Below are positions 39,450 through 48,953 of a stretch of 64,000 nucleotides of DNA, one piece after another. The stretch lies in contig NZ_JAACKC010000008.1 of the NCBI RefSeq assembly GCF_009939195.1, positions 1 through 64,000 of the forward strand, in the 5' to 3' direction. The notes beneath the pieces were generated by a model that was not told where the DNA came from, searched no databases, and was given only the letters and a program-made list of their open reading frames with translations. A program made the position numbers and the translations under genes. The DNA comes from Acinetobacter kanungonis (lineage in GTDB: Bacteria > Pseudomonadota > Gammaproteobacteria > Pseudomonadales > Moraxellaceae). The number at the start of each line of letters is the position of its first letter. Position 1 is the first letter of the stretch.

Positions 39450-40742
39450 ATGGAGCAGCCTATGATTAAAGGAGGACATGGACAGACTGATTTGGGTCAT
39501 AAGCACACGACTGAACTTCAAGACAACCAAAATATTCAGCATGCTCATGAAAGTACCTATATTTTACCCTCCCAATTATGTGAACCTGAAAATCGCACTG
39601 CCATCATCAATGCACTACAAGATCATAATGCTTTAATTCCAAAACAGTTTTTGGAATGCTATTACAGTTATCAGAATGCACATCAACGGCGCTACCTGCG
39701 GCAAATTAACTTTTTGGCGCAACTGTCCTTTCTGTCCTATTTTTTCGCCGACTGGTTCTTATTGCCCGATATTGCCTATATTTCAGGAGTGACCCGTGTC
39801 AGTGCTGTTTTGAGTATTATGTTGCTGAACTGGGCAATGTTTAAATATTGCAAAAATATTTTAACCTTAGACTTATTACTCCCCCTTTCCAGTGCTTTTG
39901 CCGCCAGTGTCTGGTTTTGGCTACTGCATCAATCCAGTAGTCCGAGCGTCTATTATTATCAATATGCATCGGTGATTTTTATCTTGTTGGGCTGTTTGTC
40001 TATTCAGGTGCGCTTTCGCCCCTCAATTCTTACCGCACTGTTGATCAGTGTGGTGATTATTGCAGGTGTCGTCCAAATGAACAGCGCGCAACAAACCATC
40101 ATCTTTTTACTGGTTTATGTCCCGATTCTGATTTTCAGCCTGTATATCAGTTGGAACAATACCTTAAATGCACGGCGAACCTTTTTACGCTCCATGCTCG
40201 ATGAATGGGATCGACATATGTTGCGTGAACTGGCACATACCGATGAATTGACTCAACTCAATAATCGACGTCAATTTGAACTGATTGCGGAACAGAAAAT
40301 TCATCAATGGCCGCAATATAAGTCAATTTGCTTACTGATGTTCGATGTCGATTTTTTCAAACGCATCAACGACAATTATGGACACGATATTGGCGATCAG
40401 GTCTTACAAAAAATTGCCGAGATTGCACGTAAAGAAATGCGTCGAGATGACGTTTTGGCACGCTTTGGCGGCGAAGAGTTTGTTGCACTACTGCCTGAAA
40501 CTTCCATTGATGATGCCATGATGATTGCGGGAAGGTTGCGTCAAAAAATCGAATCGACCACAGTCTGTATCAGCAACACGATCAAGCTCAACTTCACCAT
40601 TTCCATTGGAGTTTCACAACTTGATCCTGATGAGGTGGATTTACATCTACTAATTAAAGAAGCTGATGTGGCGCTGTACCGCGCCAAACAAAATGGACGT
40701 AATCAAGTGGTCTCTTACGATCCTTTACCGAATGAAGTCTAG
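39450..40742 (+). CDS. Membrane-anchored diguanylate cyclase
   Basis: A 430-residue protein. An N-terminal cytoplasmic stretch (about 1-85) is followed by six hydrophobic helices (about 90-255) and a C-terminal GGDEF domain (about 275-425). The active site is RFGGEEF and the substrate segment is FDVDFFKRINDNYGHDIGD, so it should make cyclic di-GMP. The inhibitory RxxD site five residues before GGEEF reads RRDDVL, partly conserved. Several starts are possible (39414, 39450, 39462); none has a clear ribosome binding site. It is a single-gene unit. Confidence 0.88.
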   Translation: MEQPMIKGGHGQTDLGHKHTTELQDNQNIQHAHESTYILPSQLCEPENRTAIINALQDHNALIPKQFLECYYSYQNAHQRRYLRQINFLAQLSFLSYFFADWFLLPDIAYISGVTRVSAVLSIMLLNWAMFKYCKNILTLDLLLPLSSAFAASVWFWLLHQSSSPSVYYYQYASVIFILLGCLSIQVRFRPSILTALLISVVIIAGVVQMNSAQQTIIFLLVYVPILIFSLYISWNNTLNARRTFLRSMLDEWDRHMLRELAHTDELTQLNNRRQFELIAEQKIHQWPQYKSICLLMFDVDFFKRINDNYGHDIGDQVLQKIAEIARKEMRRDDVLARFGGEEFVALLPETSIDDAMMIAGRLRQKIESTTVCISNTIKLNFTISIGVSQLDPDEVDLHLLIKEADVALYRAKQNGRNQVVSYDPLPNEV

Positions 40743-40772
40743 GGCACCCCTGAAATACATCTGGCAATACTA

Positions 40773-41084
40773 TTACTGTTCAACTCTCTGCTCTGCCAAT
40801 GTTTGTTTCAAATGCTTCATAAACTGACCAAACTGCGGCAGAAGTTGCTGAAATAAGGGATGTTGGCGGTTTTCCAATAAGGTTTCACCAAACAACTTTA
40901 AACCCACCGCAAAGGCAGCCGTCGCATCTGCATCAAAGAGTTTTGCCTGCTGCATTCGCGCGACGATTGCCAAGATATCATCATGATTACCAACATCAAA
41001 GGCGAGTTTCTCGGTATAAGTTGAAGGCTGACCTTTGGCATCACAAAGATGTTCTACAGTAATATGATATTGATGTTGTTTCAT
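40773..41084 (-). CDS. DUF3861 family protein
   Basis: A 103-residue soluble protein starting MKQHQYHITVEHL, matching DUF3861. The family function is unknown. The ATG at 41084 is chosen because family homology begins there; the frame extends 22 residues upstream over non-homologous sequence. It lies 25 bases after a Fur-like regulator on the same strand. Confidence 0.8.
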   Translation of the reverse strand: MKQHQYHITVEHLCDAKGQPSTYTEKLAFDVGNHDDILAIVARMQQAKLFDADATAAFAVGLKLFGETLLENRQHPLFQQLLPQFGQFMKHLKQTLAEQRVEQ

Positions 41085-41109
41085 TGTATTGTCCTTTAAA
41101 CGGATGAAT

Positions 41110-41517
41110 TTAAAACTCAGCTTTGGGTTGTACATGTAAAGTGAGTTCAACTTTGACCAATTGCTGTTGCATGGCTTCAGCCAACTGGTTCAAATAATTG
41201 GATAAATCTGGATGTTCAAATGCCTCGACTTGCCCATTTTGCACATGCAAAATTTGAAACTGCGTTCGTTGTTGCCGTATTACAAAACTGGCTTTGGCGC
41301 GCTGATGGTATTGCCGTTCAATCAATTTTGCCTGTTCCAGCTCTGTCAGTACGCGATAGATCGTGGCTAAACTCAAGCCGCTTTGTTGCTGTTGTAGCTG
41401 TAAATACACCTGCTCGGCACTGCACGCCACCTTGGCATCCAATAATTGCTGCAAGACGGATGTACGGGCTAATGAAACTTTTAAATGGGCTTGTTTCAAT
41501 AATTCCTGACTTTGCAT
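41110..41517 (-). CDS. Fur-like regulator lacking metal motifs
   Basis: A 135-residue protein with a Fur-type winged helix (about 10-85, LKVSLARTSVLQQLLDAK ... LSLATIYRVLTELEQAKLIER). In the dimer domain the family HDHxxC metal site is replaced by QFQILHVQNGQVEAFEHP. No CxxC pairs are present. It therefore probably cannot respond to metal as Fur, Zur or PerR do. The ATG at 41517 is preferred to a TTG four codons upstream. It sits between a PadR regulator and a DUF3861 gene, all leftward. Confidence 0.8.
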   Translation of the reverse strand: MQSQELLKQAHLKVSLARTSVLQQLLDAKVACSAEQVYLQLQQQQSGLSLATIYRVLTELEQAKLIERQYHQRAKASFVIRQQRTQFQILHVQNGQVEAFEHPDLSNYLNQLAEAMQQQLVKVELTLHVQPKAEF

Positions 41518-41534
41518 ATCTAGGCTCAAGATCC

Positions 41535-42065
41535 TTAAAGTCGGCTAATGGCTACAGCGGCGGCATCAATTTGTGCAGCAATCTGACGTACAGTTTCAGC
41601 ATCAACCGATTTAGCATTTAGCTTTAAGCGTAGCGAGGTTTTTAAGTTTTCCATGGCACGATGAATATCCATCAGCTCATCTTTACTTTGAATATCACGT
41701 TTGGTTTCCAACTTTTCTAATAATTGCTGAATCACCGTTTGTTGTTCTTTTAAATGGGCTTGTCCGACTTCTGTAATATAAAACTGTTTACGATCACCCT
41801 CGGTCAGTTGAACCTGCACAAAGCCCATATCTTCCAGATAGGTTAAAGTTGGATAGATAGTTCCTGCACTTGGGCTATAACCACCGCCCACCAATTCACT
41901 GATGTCTTTAATTAGCTCATAGCCATGTTTGGGCGCTTGGGCAATTAGATAGAGAACCAGTAGCTTCATGCGCCCTGCTTCAAATAAACGACCACGACGC
42001 CCACCATGTGGGCGTTCTGGATGATGGGAGTACGACTCATAGTCATGATGAGAACCATGTTTCAT
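41535..42065 (-). CDS. PadR-family transcriptional regulator
   Basis: A 176-residue regulator. The PadR winged helix (about 30-105, MKLLVLYLIAQAPKHGYELIKDISELVGGGYSPSAGTIYPTLTYLEDMGFV) is followed by a C-terminal helical dimer domain of the Vir_act_alpha_C type. The N-terminal ~25 residues are His-rich (MKHGSHHDYESYSHHPERPHGG), an unusual extension that could bind metal. The start at 42065 begins exactly at this extension. It is divergent from the AAA_13 ATPase gene and probably autoregulated. Confidence 0.88.
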   Translation of the reverse strand: MKHGSHHDYESYSHHPERPHGGRRGRLFEAGRMKLLVLYLIAQAPKHGYELIKDISELVGGGYSPSAGTIYPTLTYLEDMGFVQVQLTEGDRKQFYITEVGQAHLKEQQTVIQQLLEKLETKRDIQSKDELMDIHRAMENLKTSLRLKLNAKSVDAETVRQIAAQIDAAAVAISRL

Positions 42066-42236
42066 GATGATTGCTCTCTTTAGTAATGAATTTATACCCA
42101 TTAAGATATATCTTTATATATCTTAAATCAAGTAAAGATAGAACTATAGATTCTGGCTTATTTTTAACTTTTACTAATTTTGAAGTATTTTTTATATAAA
42201 ATTCATAAGATACAGAACACTATAATAGGAAATAAG

Positions 42237-44687
42237 ATGTCGAAAATAACGAAAATTGCAAAGATTGATAATTTCGGTATTTTTAAAAATTTTGATTGGG
42301 ATTCCAGTCTAAGTTACCAACATAAAAACAACACTGAAATCTATAATTTTAAAGATATCAATATCTTTTATGGTCGTAATTACTCAGGAAAAACCAGTCT
42401 ATCGAAAATCATTCGATCTTTAGAGAAACAGGTTTTACCTTCAAAATATGAAAATCCTGATTTTACAATTGAGTTAAATGATGAAAGTCTAATTACCCAA
42501 TCTACTCTCTCTAAGTTTGCACATCCAATTCATGTTTATAATTCTGATTTTGTAAAAGAAAATCTAAAATTTCTTCATAATGAAGATGAAAGTATTGAAT
42601 CTTTTTCAGTAACTTTAGGTGATGAGAATCAGCCAATTCTAGATCGTATTCAAGAATTAAAGCATGAACTTGGAACAAATACAGAAAATACTAAAACGGG
42701 TACTTTTCTAGATATTCAAAATACGAAAAATGAGTTAAAAAATGCTACAGTAGAACATGGGACTAAAAAGCGTGACCTCGACAAACTACTAAATGATAAA
42801 GCAACAAAAAATTCTGACTCTATAAAGAACCAATACTCTATATTTGGTGAGATTAATTACACTATCACTAAGCTCTATCAGGACATAGCCTCAGTTCAAG
42901 AAAGTACCTTTAACGCATTAACTGATGATCAAATAGCAGAAAATAAAACCATAATAACTCAAAAAGAATTAGATAATCCTCCCGAAGTTTCAGCATATAC
43001 TCTAAACTTTACTTCTCTTATTCAGTCGATAGCTGAAATTTTAAAAACAATAGTTGGTGATTCTAAAAAGATTGAAGAATTAGTAAATAATAGTGCTTTA
43101 AATATATAGGTACAAACGGGTCATCAGCTACATAGTGATCGAACTACTTGTGCATTTTGTAGTAATGAAATATCAGAGAACAGACGCGAAGAATTAAGAA
43201 ATCATTTTGACCTAGAAACTCAAAACCTTCGCAATCGTATTTCAAAGGGTATTGAACATTTAACTAGCTTATTAAATGGTGAAAATTTTAAAATCAGCTT
43301 TGATGTTAATCATTATTATCAACAATATCACACCAATCTTTTTAAACTTAATATAGATCTGCAAGCAGCCCTAGGTAAGCAAAAATCGTCTATTGAACAA
43401 CTTAAAATTTTATTAGAACAAAAAAATGGAAAGCTATTTACTGAGCTAGAAGCGGAATATCCTGATGATCACTCAGATGAAATTATAACTGTCCTCAACA
43501 AAATTTCCCAAATTAGATTGAAGTGTATTCAACTTAACAGCGAACTGACTACCAAACAAAAAGAGGCTAAGAATGAACTACGCCTCAATCATGTTTATCA
43601 ATTTATACAAAACATTAATTACACCAAATTAAAAGCAGATATAGACACAGCTTTTCAAGCAATTGAACCTTTAGAGCATCAGCTCGAAGTACTAAATACT
43701 AGAAAGAGCCTGATTGAAAGCCAGATTAAAGAGGAAGAAGCTAAATTAAAATCCGAAGGTGAAGCTTGTAAACGCATTAATTCTATTTTACAGCATGATT
43801 TCGGACACCAAGCCTTAAGCTTAGAACCAATCGAAGTCAACACTACAAATGGGAAAGAGATTAAATTTGAAATTCAACGTAATAAAACTAAAGCTCACAA
43901 CTTAAGTGAAGGTGAACAAAGTTTGATTGCCTTCTGCTATTTCTTAGCAAAAATTCAAGATGATTTGGATCAAAATAAAGAACCAATTCTTTGGATTGAT
44001 GATCCGATCTCTAGTCTCGATAGCAATCATATTTTCTTCATATATTCAATAATTGAGGAAAAAATCTGTAGCGATCAGAAATTTTTACAGCTTTTTATCT
44101 CCACTCACAATGTAGAATTCCTAAAATATTTACGCCGTATTAAAGGTGTGGAAACTGACAATTCGATTGGACAAATTGGAGAGCCAAAAAGAAAAGCTAG
44201 TTATTTTTTAATTCAAAGACATGATAACTTTTCAACTATTAGACAAATGCCTCTTTATTTAAGTAAATTCTTAACAGAATTTAACTTCTTATTTGATCAA
44301 ATTTATAAGTGCGCAACAGTAAATCAAATTGATGATTCAAACTTTCATCTTTTCTACAATTTCGGCAATAATGCACGAAAGTTTTTAGAAATTTATACTT
44401 TTTATAAGTTCCCATCTCCTACATATCAACTCGATGCTCAATTAAAGGTTTTTTGGGGAGAACAAATCCATAAAACTTTGACTGATAGAATTCATAATGA
44501 ATATTCTCATATGACAGGTGTACTTGAACGTGGTGAAACCATTTCTGAACAACCTGAAATGCAAAAATCAGCTAAAGCTATCATTAGAAAAGTGCAACAA
44601 GAAGATATAGTCCAATACAATGCCTTATTAGAAAGTATAGATATAGAGATTAAAAATGACTCTCTGTATCCAGACAATCAAACATAA
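42237..44687 (+). pseudogene. PrrC/RloC-like AAA_13 ATPase split by an amber codon
   Basis: Starts at ATG 42237 with AGGA six bases upstream. A single TAG at 43107-43109 (codon 291) stops the frame; the same frame then stays open to 44687, giving 816 codons overall. The context NI-stop-VQTGHQLH fits TGG(Trp) changed to TAG. Walker A GRNYSGKT (residues 46-53), a CAFC zinc-hook-like pair (305-308), the ABC signature LSEGEQ, Walker B ILWIDDP, the D-loop SSLD and the switch His in STHN are all intact. Near the C-terminus R714-x3-E718 is followed by His 27, 35 and 40 residues later, resembling the Arg-Glu-His triad of PrrC anticodon nuclease. I infer a defence-type tRNA nuclease/ATPase that is inactivated, or expressed only with amber read-through. 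A+T-rich composition suggests acquisition. A non-nuclease AAA_13 protein is the alternative. Confidence 0.78.
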
Positions 44688-44689
44688 TA

Positions 44690-44717
44690 AAAAAGGACGC
44701 TTACGCGTCCTTCTTTT
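44690..44717. terminator. Bidirectional terminator between ATPase and guaA
   Basis: AAAAAGGACGC-TTAC-GCGTCCTTCTTTT lies between the two convergent stop codons. The stem is followed by T tracts on either strand, so it can end both guaA and the ATPase transcript. Confidence 0.85.
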
Positions 44718-44735
44718 AACAACTATCTGGAAAAA

Positions 44736-46304
44736 TTACTCCCACTCAATTGTTGCTGGTGGCTTAGATGACACGTCATATACTACGCGTGATACATCTT
44801 TAATTTCATTCATGATACGTGTAGAAATCTTGTCGACCAATTCATACGGCAAGTGAGCGAAACGCGCAGTCATGAAGTCCACAGTTTCAACGGCACGAAG
44901 TGCAACAACCCATGCATAACGGCGACCATCACCAACTACACCCACAGATTTCACAGGTTGGAATACTGCAAATGCTTGCGCAGTTTTGTCATACCAACCG
45001 CTTGCACGAAGCTCTTGCATGAAGATGTCGTCTGCAAGACGAAGAATATCTGCATATTCTTTTTTCACTTCACCCAAAATACGCACGCCCAAACCTGGAC
45101 CTGGGAATGGATGACGATAGATCATGCTGTGTGGCAAGCCTAAAGTTGTCCCCAATTTACGCACTTCGTCTTTAAACAAGTCACGTAATGGTTCAACAAG
45201 GTCAAATGCTAAATCTTCTGGTAAACCACCCACGTTATGGTGTGATTTAATCACGTGTGCTTTACCTTGCTTGCTTGCAGCAGATTCAATCACGTCTGGG
45301 TAAATTGTGCCTTGTGCCAAGAATTTCACGCCATCAAGTTTACGTGCTTCTTCTGCAAATACTTCAATGAACTCGCGACCGATGATCTTACGTTTTTTCT
45401 CAGGATCAACTTCACCCGCCAACGCTGTCAAGAAACGCTCTTCAGCATCCGCACGAATTACACGAATACCCATGTTGTCAGCGAACATTTGCATCACTTG
45501 ATCGCCTTCGTTTAAACGAAGTAAACCATTGTCTACAAATACGCAAGTCAATTGGTCACCAATCGCCTTGTGTAATAACGCCGCTACAACCGATGAATCT
45601 ACGCCACCAGACAAGCCAAGAAGTACTTTTTCATCACCAATCTGTGCACGTAATTGTTCTACACGAAGATCGATAATGTGTTCTGGTGTCCATAAACCGC
45701 CACAACCACAAATCTTGTGAACAAAGTTAGACAATAACTCTGCACCTTTTGCAGTGTGCGTCACTTCTGGGTGGAACTGCACGCCATAGAAACGACGGCT
45801 TTCATCAGATGCCGCAGCAAATGGGCAGCTTGGTGTGCTTGCAGTTGTAGAGAAACCTTCTGGAAGACGGCTCACTTTGTCACCGTGGCTCATCCACACG
45901 TGTAATTGGTTTTCACGGTCTTGAAGCTGACCAATTAAATGGTCGCGCTGCTGAATATCAACTTCAGCATAGCCAAATTCGTGTACTGTACCCGCTTCAA
46001 CCTTACCGCCTAGCTGTTCAGACATGGTTTGGAAACCATAACAGATTCCCAATACTGGCACGCCTAACTCAAAAACCACTTGCGGTGCGCGTGGGCTCCC
46101 TTCAACATGAACACTTTCAGGTCCACCCGATAAAATAATACCGTTTGGATTAAACGCACGAATATCTTCTTCAGACATATCGTAGGCATACATTTCAGAA
46201 TATACACCCGCCTCGCGTACGCGACGTGCAATAAGCTGACTATATTGAGAGCCGAAATCCAAAATAAGGATACGATCTTCAGTAATTTGAGAATTGGTAG
46301 TCAT
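44736..46304 (-). CDS. guaA: GMP synthase, glutamine-hydrolysing
   Basis: A 522-residue enzyme that aminates XMP to GMP using glutamine and ATP. The N-terminal class I amidotransferase has the nucleophile Cys in LGICYGFQ and the catalytic His/Glu in [10 protein letters not shown]. The ATP-pyrophosphatase domain has the P-loop [10 protein letters not shown], and the C-terminal dimer domain ends PPATIEWE. I take the ATG at 46304, giving the canonical length; a TTG three codons upstream also lies in frame. No guaB is adjacent. Confidence 0.97.
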   Translation of the reverse strand: MTTNSQITEDRILILDFGSQYSQLIARRVREAGVYSEMYAYDMSEEDIRAFNPNGIILSGGPESVHVEGSPRAPQVVFELGVPVLGICYGFQTMSEQLGGKVEAGTVHEFGYAEVDIQQRDHLIGQLQDRENQLHVWMSHGDKVSRLPEGFSTTASTPSCPFAAASDESRRFYGVQFHPEVTHTAKGAELLSNFVHKICGCGGLWTPEHIIDLRVEQLRAQIGDEKVLLGLSGGVDSSVVAALLHKAIGDQLTCVFVDNGLLRLNEGDQVMQMFADNMGIRVIRADAEERFLTALAGEVDPEKKRKIIGREFIEVFAEEARKLDGVKFLAQGTIYPDVIESAASKQGKAHVIKSHHNVGGLPEDLAFDLVEPLRDLFKDEVRKLGTTLGLPHSMIYRHPFPGPGLGVRILGEVKKEYADILRLADDIFMQELRASGWYDKTAQAFAVFQPVKSVGVVGDGRRYAWVVALRAVETVDFMTARFAHLPYELVDKISTRIMNEIKDVSRVVYDVSSKPPATIEWE

Positions 46305-46420
46305 GACAAACAACTATGATAGGCAAACGAATATAAGCGCCATATTCTAACATTTTTCCAGTTATTAAGCACACTATTTGGGCAATCAATAAATATTCAA
46401 ATAAAACATAGAGTTAAATA

Positions 46421-46445
46421 AAAAGCACCGAACTTGTCGGTGCTT
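46421..46445 (-). terminator. Terminator of the DoxX gene
   Basis: AAGCACCG-ACAAGTT-CGGTGCTT on the minus strand is followed by TTTATTT, about 40 bases past the DoxX stop codon. Confidence 0.78.
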
Positions 46446-46485
46446 GGGGTTGGTAACAAAATTCTGCAATCCTACCACCTAGAAA

Positions 46486-46911
46486 CTAAACCTCTGATTT
46501 TTCAATCAGCGCATCGAGACTGAACTTGCCTGCACCATGCAGCATCAAGAAAAATAAACCACCCGCTATGGCAAAGTTTTTCATAAAGTTAATCGCATCC
46601 TCTGCACCACCATGAAAAATAAATGCAGTAATAATGCTAAATATACCTAGACCCAAGGCAGCAAAGCGCGCTTGGAAACCAAATAACAGTGCTAAGCCAC
46701 CGCCAAATTCAACCAAGATGGTTAAAGGTAGTAATGCACCTGGCACCCCCATAGCTTCCATATAGCCAACGGTAGCGCTATAGGCCGTCAATTTGCCCCA
46801 GCCTGCAACCAGAAAGATATACGCCAAAAGGACACGGCCAATCAAACTAACGGTAGTGTCGAGTGCAGGTTGGGTGACGATATTTTTCACAACAACATTG
46901 GGATTAAACAT
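46486..46911 (-). CDS. DoxX family membrane protein
   Basis: A 141-residue inner-membrane protein with four hydrophobic helices. The DoxX signature is GRVLLAYIFLVAGWGKL and the mid-section is FGGGLALLFGFQARFAALGLGIF. DoxX-family proteins are linked to respiratory or thiol-stress complexes in some bacteria, but the role of this subgroup is unknown. It is a single-gene unit with its own terminator. Confidence 0.88.
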   Translation of the reverse strand: MFNPNVVVKNIVTQPALDTTVSLIGRVLLAYIFLVAGWGKLTAYSATVGYMEAMGVPGALLPLTILVEFGGGLALLFGFQARFAALGLGIFSIITAFIFHGGAEDAINFMKNFAIAGGLFFLMLHGAGKFSLDALIEKSEV

Positions 46912-47100
46912 AATTGAACCTTTTCTTAATTTTGTGGATAGGCACAGCTTAGTTTTTGTTGATAATAGAATAAATATGCATTTTTCAGACTTATCGTTTT
47001 ATATATGAAACGACAATTTGGCAAATTAGTTACCTTTTAGTACTGACTTTCCATATATGGGCTGCTAGCATTTGGCTACATTTTCGCGATGCTGTACCCC

Positions 47101-47736
47101 ATGGAACTCATTGATTTTATTTTACACGTAGATGACCATTTACTCGAATTTATTACAAATTATGGGGTGTGGATTTACGCTATTTTATTTCTAATTATTT
47201 TTGTCGAAACAGGTTTGGTGGTCATGCCATTTTTACCTGGCGACAGTTTGTTATTTGCTGCGGGTGCTTTGGCAGCCTCTACAGGGGCAATGGACCCTTG
47301 GGCGTTGGGTGTTTTACTGTTTATTGCTGCAGTCTTGGGTGACACCCTGAATTACCATATTGGTAAATATATTGGACCACGGGTATTTGAACTGGATTCA
47401 CGCTTTATTAATAAACAACACCTGATTAATACCCAGAAATTCTTTGAAAAACATGGCGGTAAAACTATTATTTTTGCCCGTTTTGTTCCGTTTGCACGTA
47501 CCTTTGCACCCTTTGTGGCAGGTGCAGGACAAATGAACTATAAGTTTTTCCTCACTTATAATGTGATTGGCGCATTTTGCTGGATTGCTTCGTTTATTAC
47601 TCTGGGTTATTTGTTTGGCAACATGCCAATCGTCAAAGACAATTTCACCCATTTAATCTTCGGCATTATTATTATCAGTATCTTACCGGGCATTATTGGT
47701 TTTATTCGTCAGAAGCTGGGAAAAAACAAAGCATAA
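47101..47736 (+). CDS. DedA family membrane protein
   Basis: A 211-residue inner-membrane protein of the DedA/VTT superfamily, with a broken re-entrant helix. Motifs include IIFVETGLVVMPFLPGDSLLFAAGAL and KTIIFARFVPFARTFAPFVAGAGQM, whose Arg residues are essential in the family. DedA proteins act as lipid-carrier flippases or maintain membrane potential. ATG codons at 47089 and 47101 are both possible; neither has a clear binding site, and I favour 47101 from the usual family start. Confidence 0.9.
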   Translation: MELIDFILHVDDHLLEFITNYGVWIYAILFLIIFVETGLVVMPFLPGDSLLFAAGALAASTGAMDPWALGVLLFIAAVLGDTLNYHIGKYIGPRVFELDSRFINKQHLINTQKFFEKHGGKTIIFARFVPFARTFAPFVAGAGQMNYKFFLTYNVIGAFCWIASFITLGYLFGNMPIVKDNFTHLIFGIIIISILPGIIGFIRQKLGKNKA

Positions 47737-47740
47737 GCAT

Positions 47741-48331
47741 TTAAAAGAAGCGAATCACCACTGGCAACATACAGACAATCAATAACATGGCCGATCCTTT
47801 ATACAAGTGATCGGCTTTTATTTGCTTTAAATTTCCCGCCAAAAGTGCCTTGCCAAAGACCATCCAGAACATCGCCACAGGAATCAGAATCAAGGAAAAA
47901 GCCAGAAATACCAGTCCTGCACTTAAACTGCTATTCCACATTTCTGGCGGTAAAATTCCCGCGGCAAACAGCAGCGCTTTCGGATTTTTCAGGGTGGAAA
48001 AAAATAATTGATGTGGACGGATACAGGGATGCTTTTGATTAAGCAATTGTAAATGTGCAGACTTCCACAAATGAAAAGCCATCCAGAAGACATATAGCGC
48101 ACTGAGCACATGCAATAAGGTAATTAAATGCGGCCAAACAGGATCGGTCAGATGAATGAACAAGGACCATAAGCTGATAGCATAAACATAGCCCAACAGT
48201 TCAGCGGGAATGAGTAAACTGGTTTTTAAAACGCCTTGTTGATGCGCAGAGCTTGCCAGTAATGCATTGGTCGGTCCTGGAATCAGAAACACCGCAATCA
48301 TTGCAAATACAAATAGCCAACTCTCAATCAT
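47741..48331 (-). CDS. LysE family transporter
   Basis: A 196-residue inner-membrane protein with five to six helices. It carries the LysE-type IPGPTNALLASSAHQQG segment near residue 20 and STLKNPKALLFAAGILPPEM near 115. It probably exports an amino acid; substrate unknown. It is shorter and more divergent than the RhtB-type protein at 22984-23607. It converges on the DedA gene with four bases between stops. Confidence 0.85.
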   Translation of the reverse strand: MIESWLFVFAMIAVFLIPGPTNALLASSAHQQGVLKTSLLIPAELLGYVYAISLWSLFIHLTDPVWPHLITLLHVLSALYVFWMAFHLWKSAHLQLLNQKHPCIRPHQLFFSTLKNPKALLFAAGILPPEMWNSSLSAGLVFLAFSLILIPVAMFWMVFGKALLAGNLKQIKADHLYKGSAMLLIVCMLPVVIRFF

Positions 48332-48498
48332 AAAAACCTATCACTCAAGTTCAAAGTGTTGCACACCTTATCTGAAAGCTGCCCTGAAGAACAAGCCAAG
48401 CTCAGTCTAAATTGAGAACCTCTGGGTTTCATTCAACCCCAAAATTTACGCTAAGTTTTTATTTATATTATATTTATATCTGAAATATTTTGAAAAAC

Positions 48499-48542
48499 TT
48501 TCACCCTCGATCATTTTCTTGACTCGTCGACAGAGGGTGAAA
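48499..48542 (-). terminator. Terminator of the lipoprotein gene
   Basis: On the minus strand TTTCACCCTC...GAGGGTGAAA forms a 10-bp stem with a 24-base loop, followed by GTTTTTC. It lies close to the stop of the lipoprotein gene. The loop is long, so confidence is moderate. Confidence 0.6.
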
Positions 48543-48549
48543 ACGACCC

Positions 48550-48939
48550 TTATGAAGTTCTTGGCACCACTTGAATTGGACAGTTTTTAAACTGAGCTGC
48601 CTGAACAATGGCATCTTGCTGACCCATTAAACGCGAGATTTCGGTCTTTTTGGTGTTTGAAGACTGCCCCATATTTAATGAAACACTTGGACCAAAGCCC
48701 CAGCCTCCACCATGGCTCCAGCCACCGCCCAAGCCAACATCTACCCCGACACCAGTCCGTTTCGCAGTTGATACACCTTGGTCTAAATATTGTTGAATAC
48801 GGTCATACTCTGCCTGTAATTGTTGACAGTTCAATGACTGATATTGCGTTGGAGAAACATAAGTCGGTTTTACCGTAGTGGCACACGCGGTCAGCAATAG
48901 GCTACTGGCAGCAAGGATAGATAAAGCTATTTTTTTCAT
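48550..48939 (-). CDS. Small glycine-rich putative lipoprotein
   Basis: A 129-residue protein with a lipoprotein signal peptide, lipobox LTAC (Cys near residue 19). The mature part starts with a helical segment containing Cys (LNCQQLQAEYDRIQQYL). Next comes a Gly-rich stretch (VGVDVGLGGGWSHGGGWGFG) that could form a membrane hairpin, then a second helix with one Cys. I do not recognise the family. The ATG at 48939 starts the signal peptide. It lies 14 bases after parA and is probably co-transcribed. Confidence 0.7.
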   Translation of the reverse strand: MKKIALSILAASSLLLTACATTVKPTYVSPTQYQSLNCQQLQAEYDRIQQYLDQGVSTAKRTGVGVDVGLGGGWSHGGGWGFGPSVSLNMGQSSNTKKTEISRLMGQQDAIVQAAQFKNCPIQVVPRTS

Positions 48940-48953
48940 CTGTTTTCTCAATC

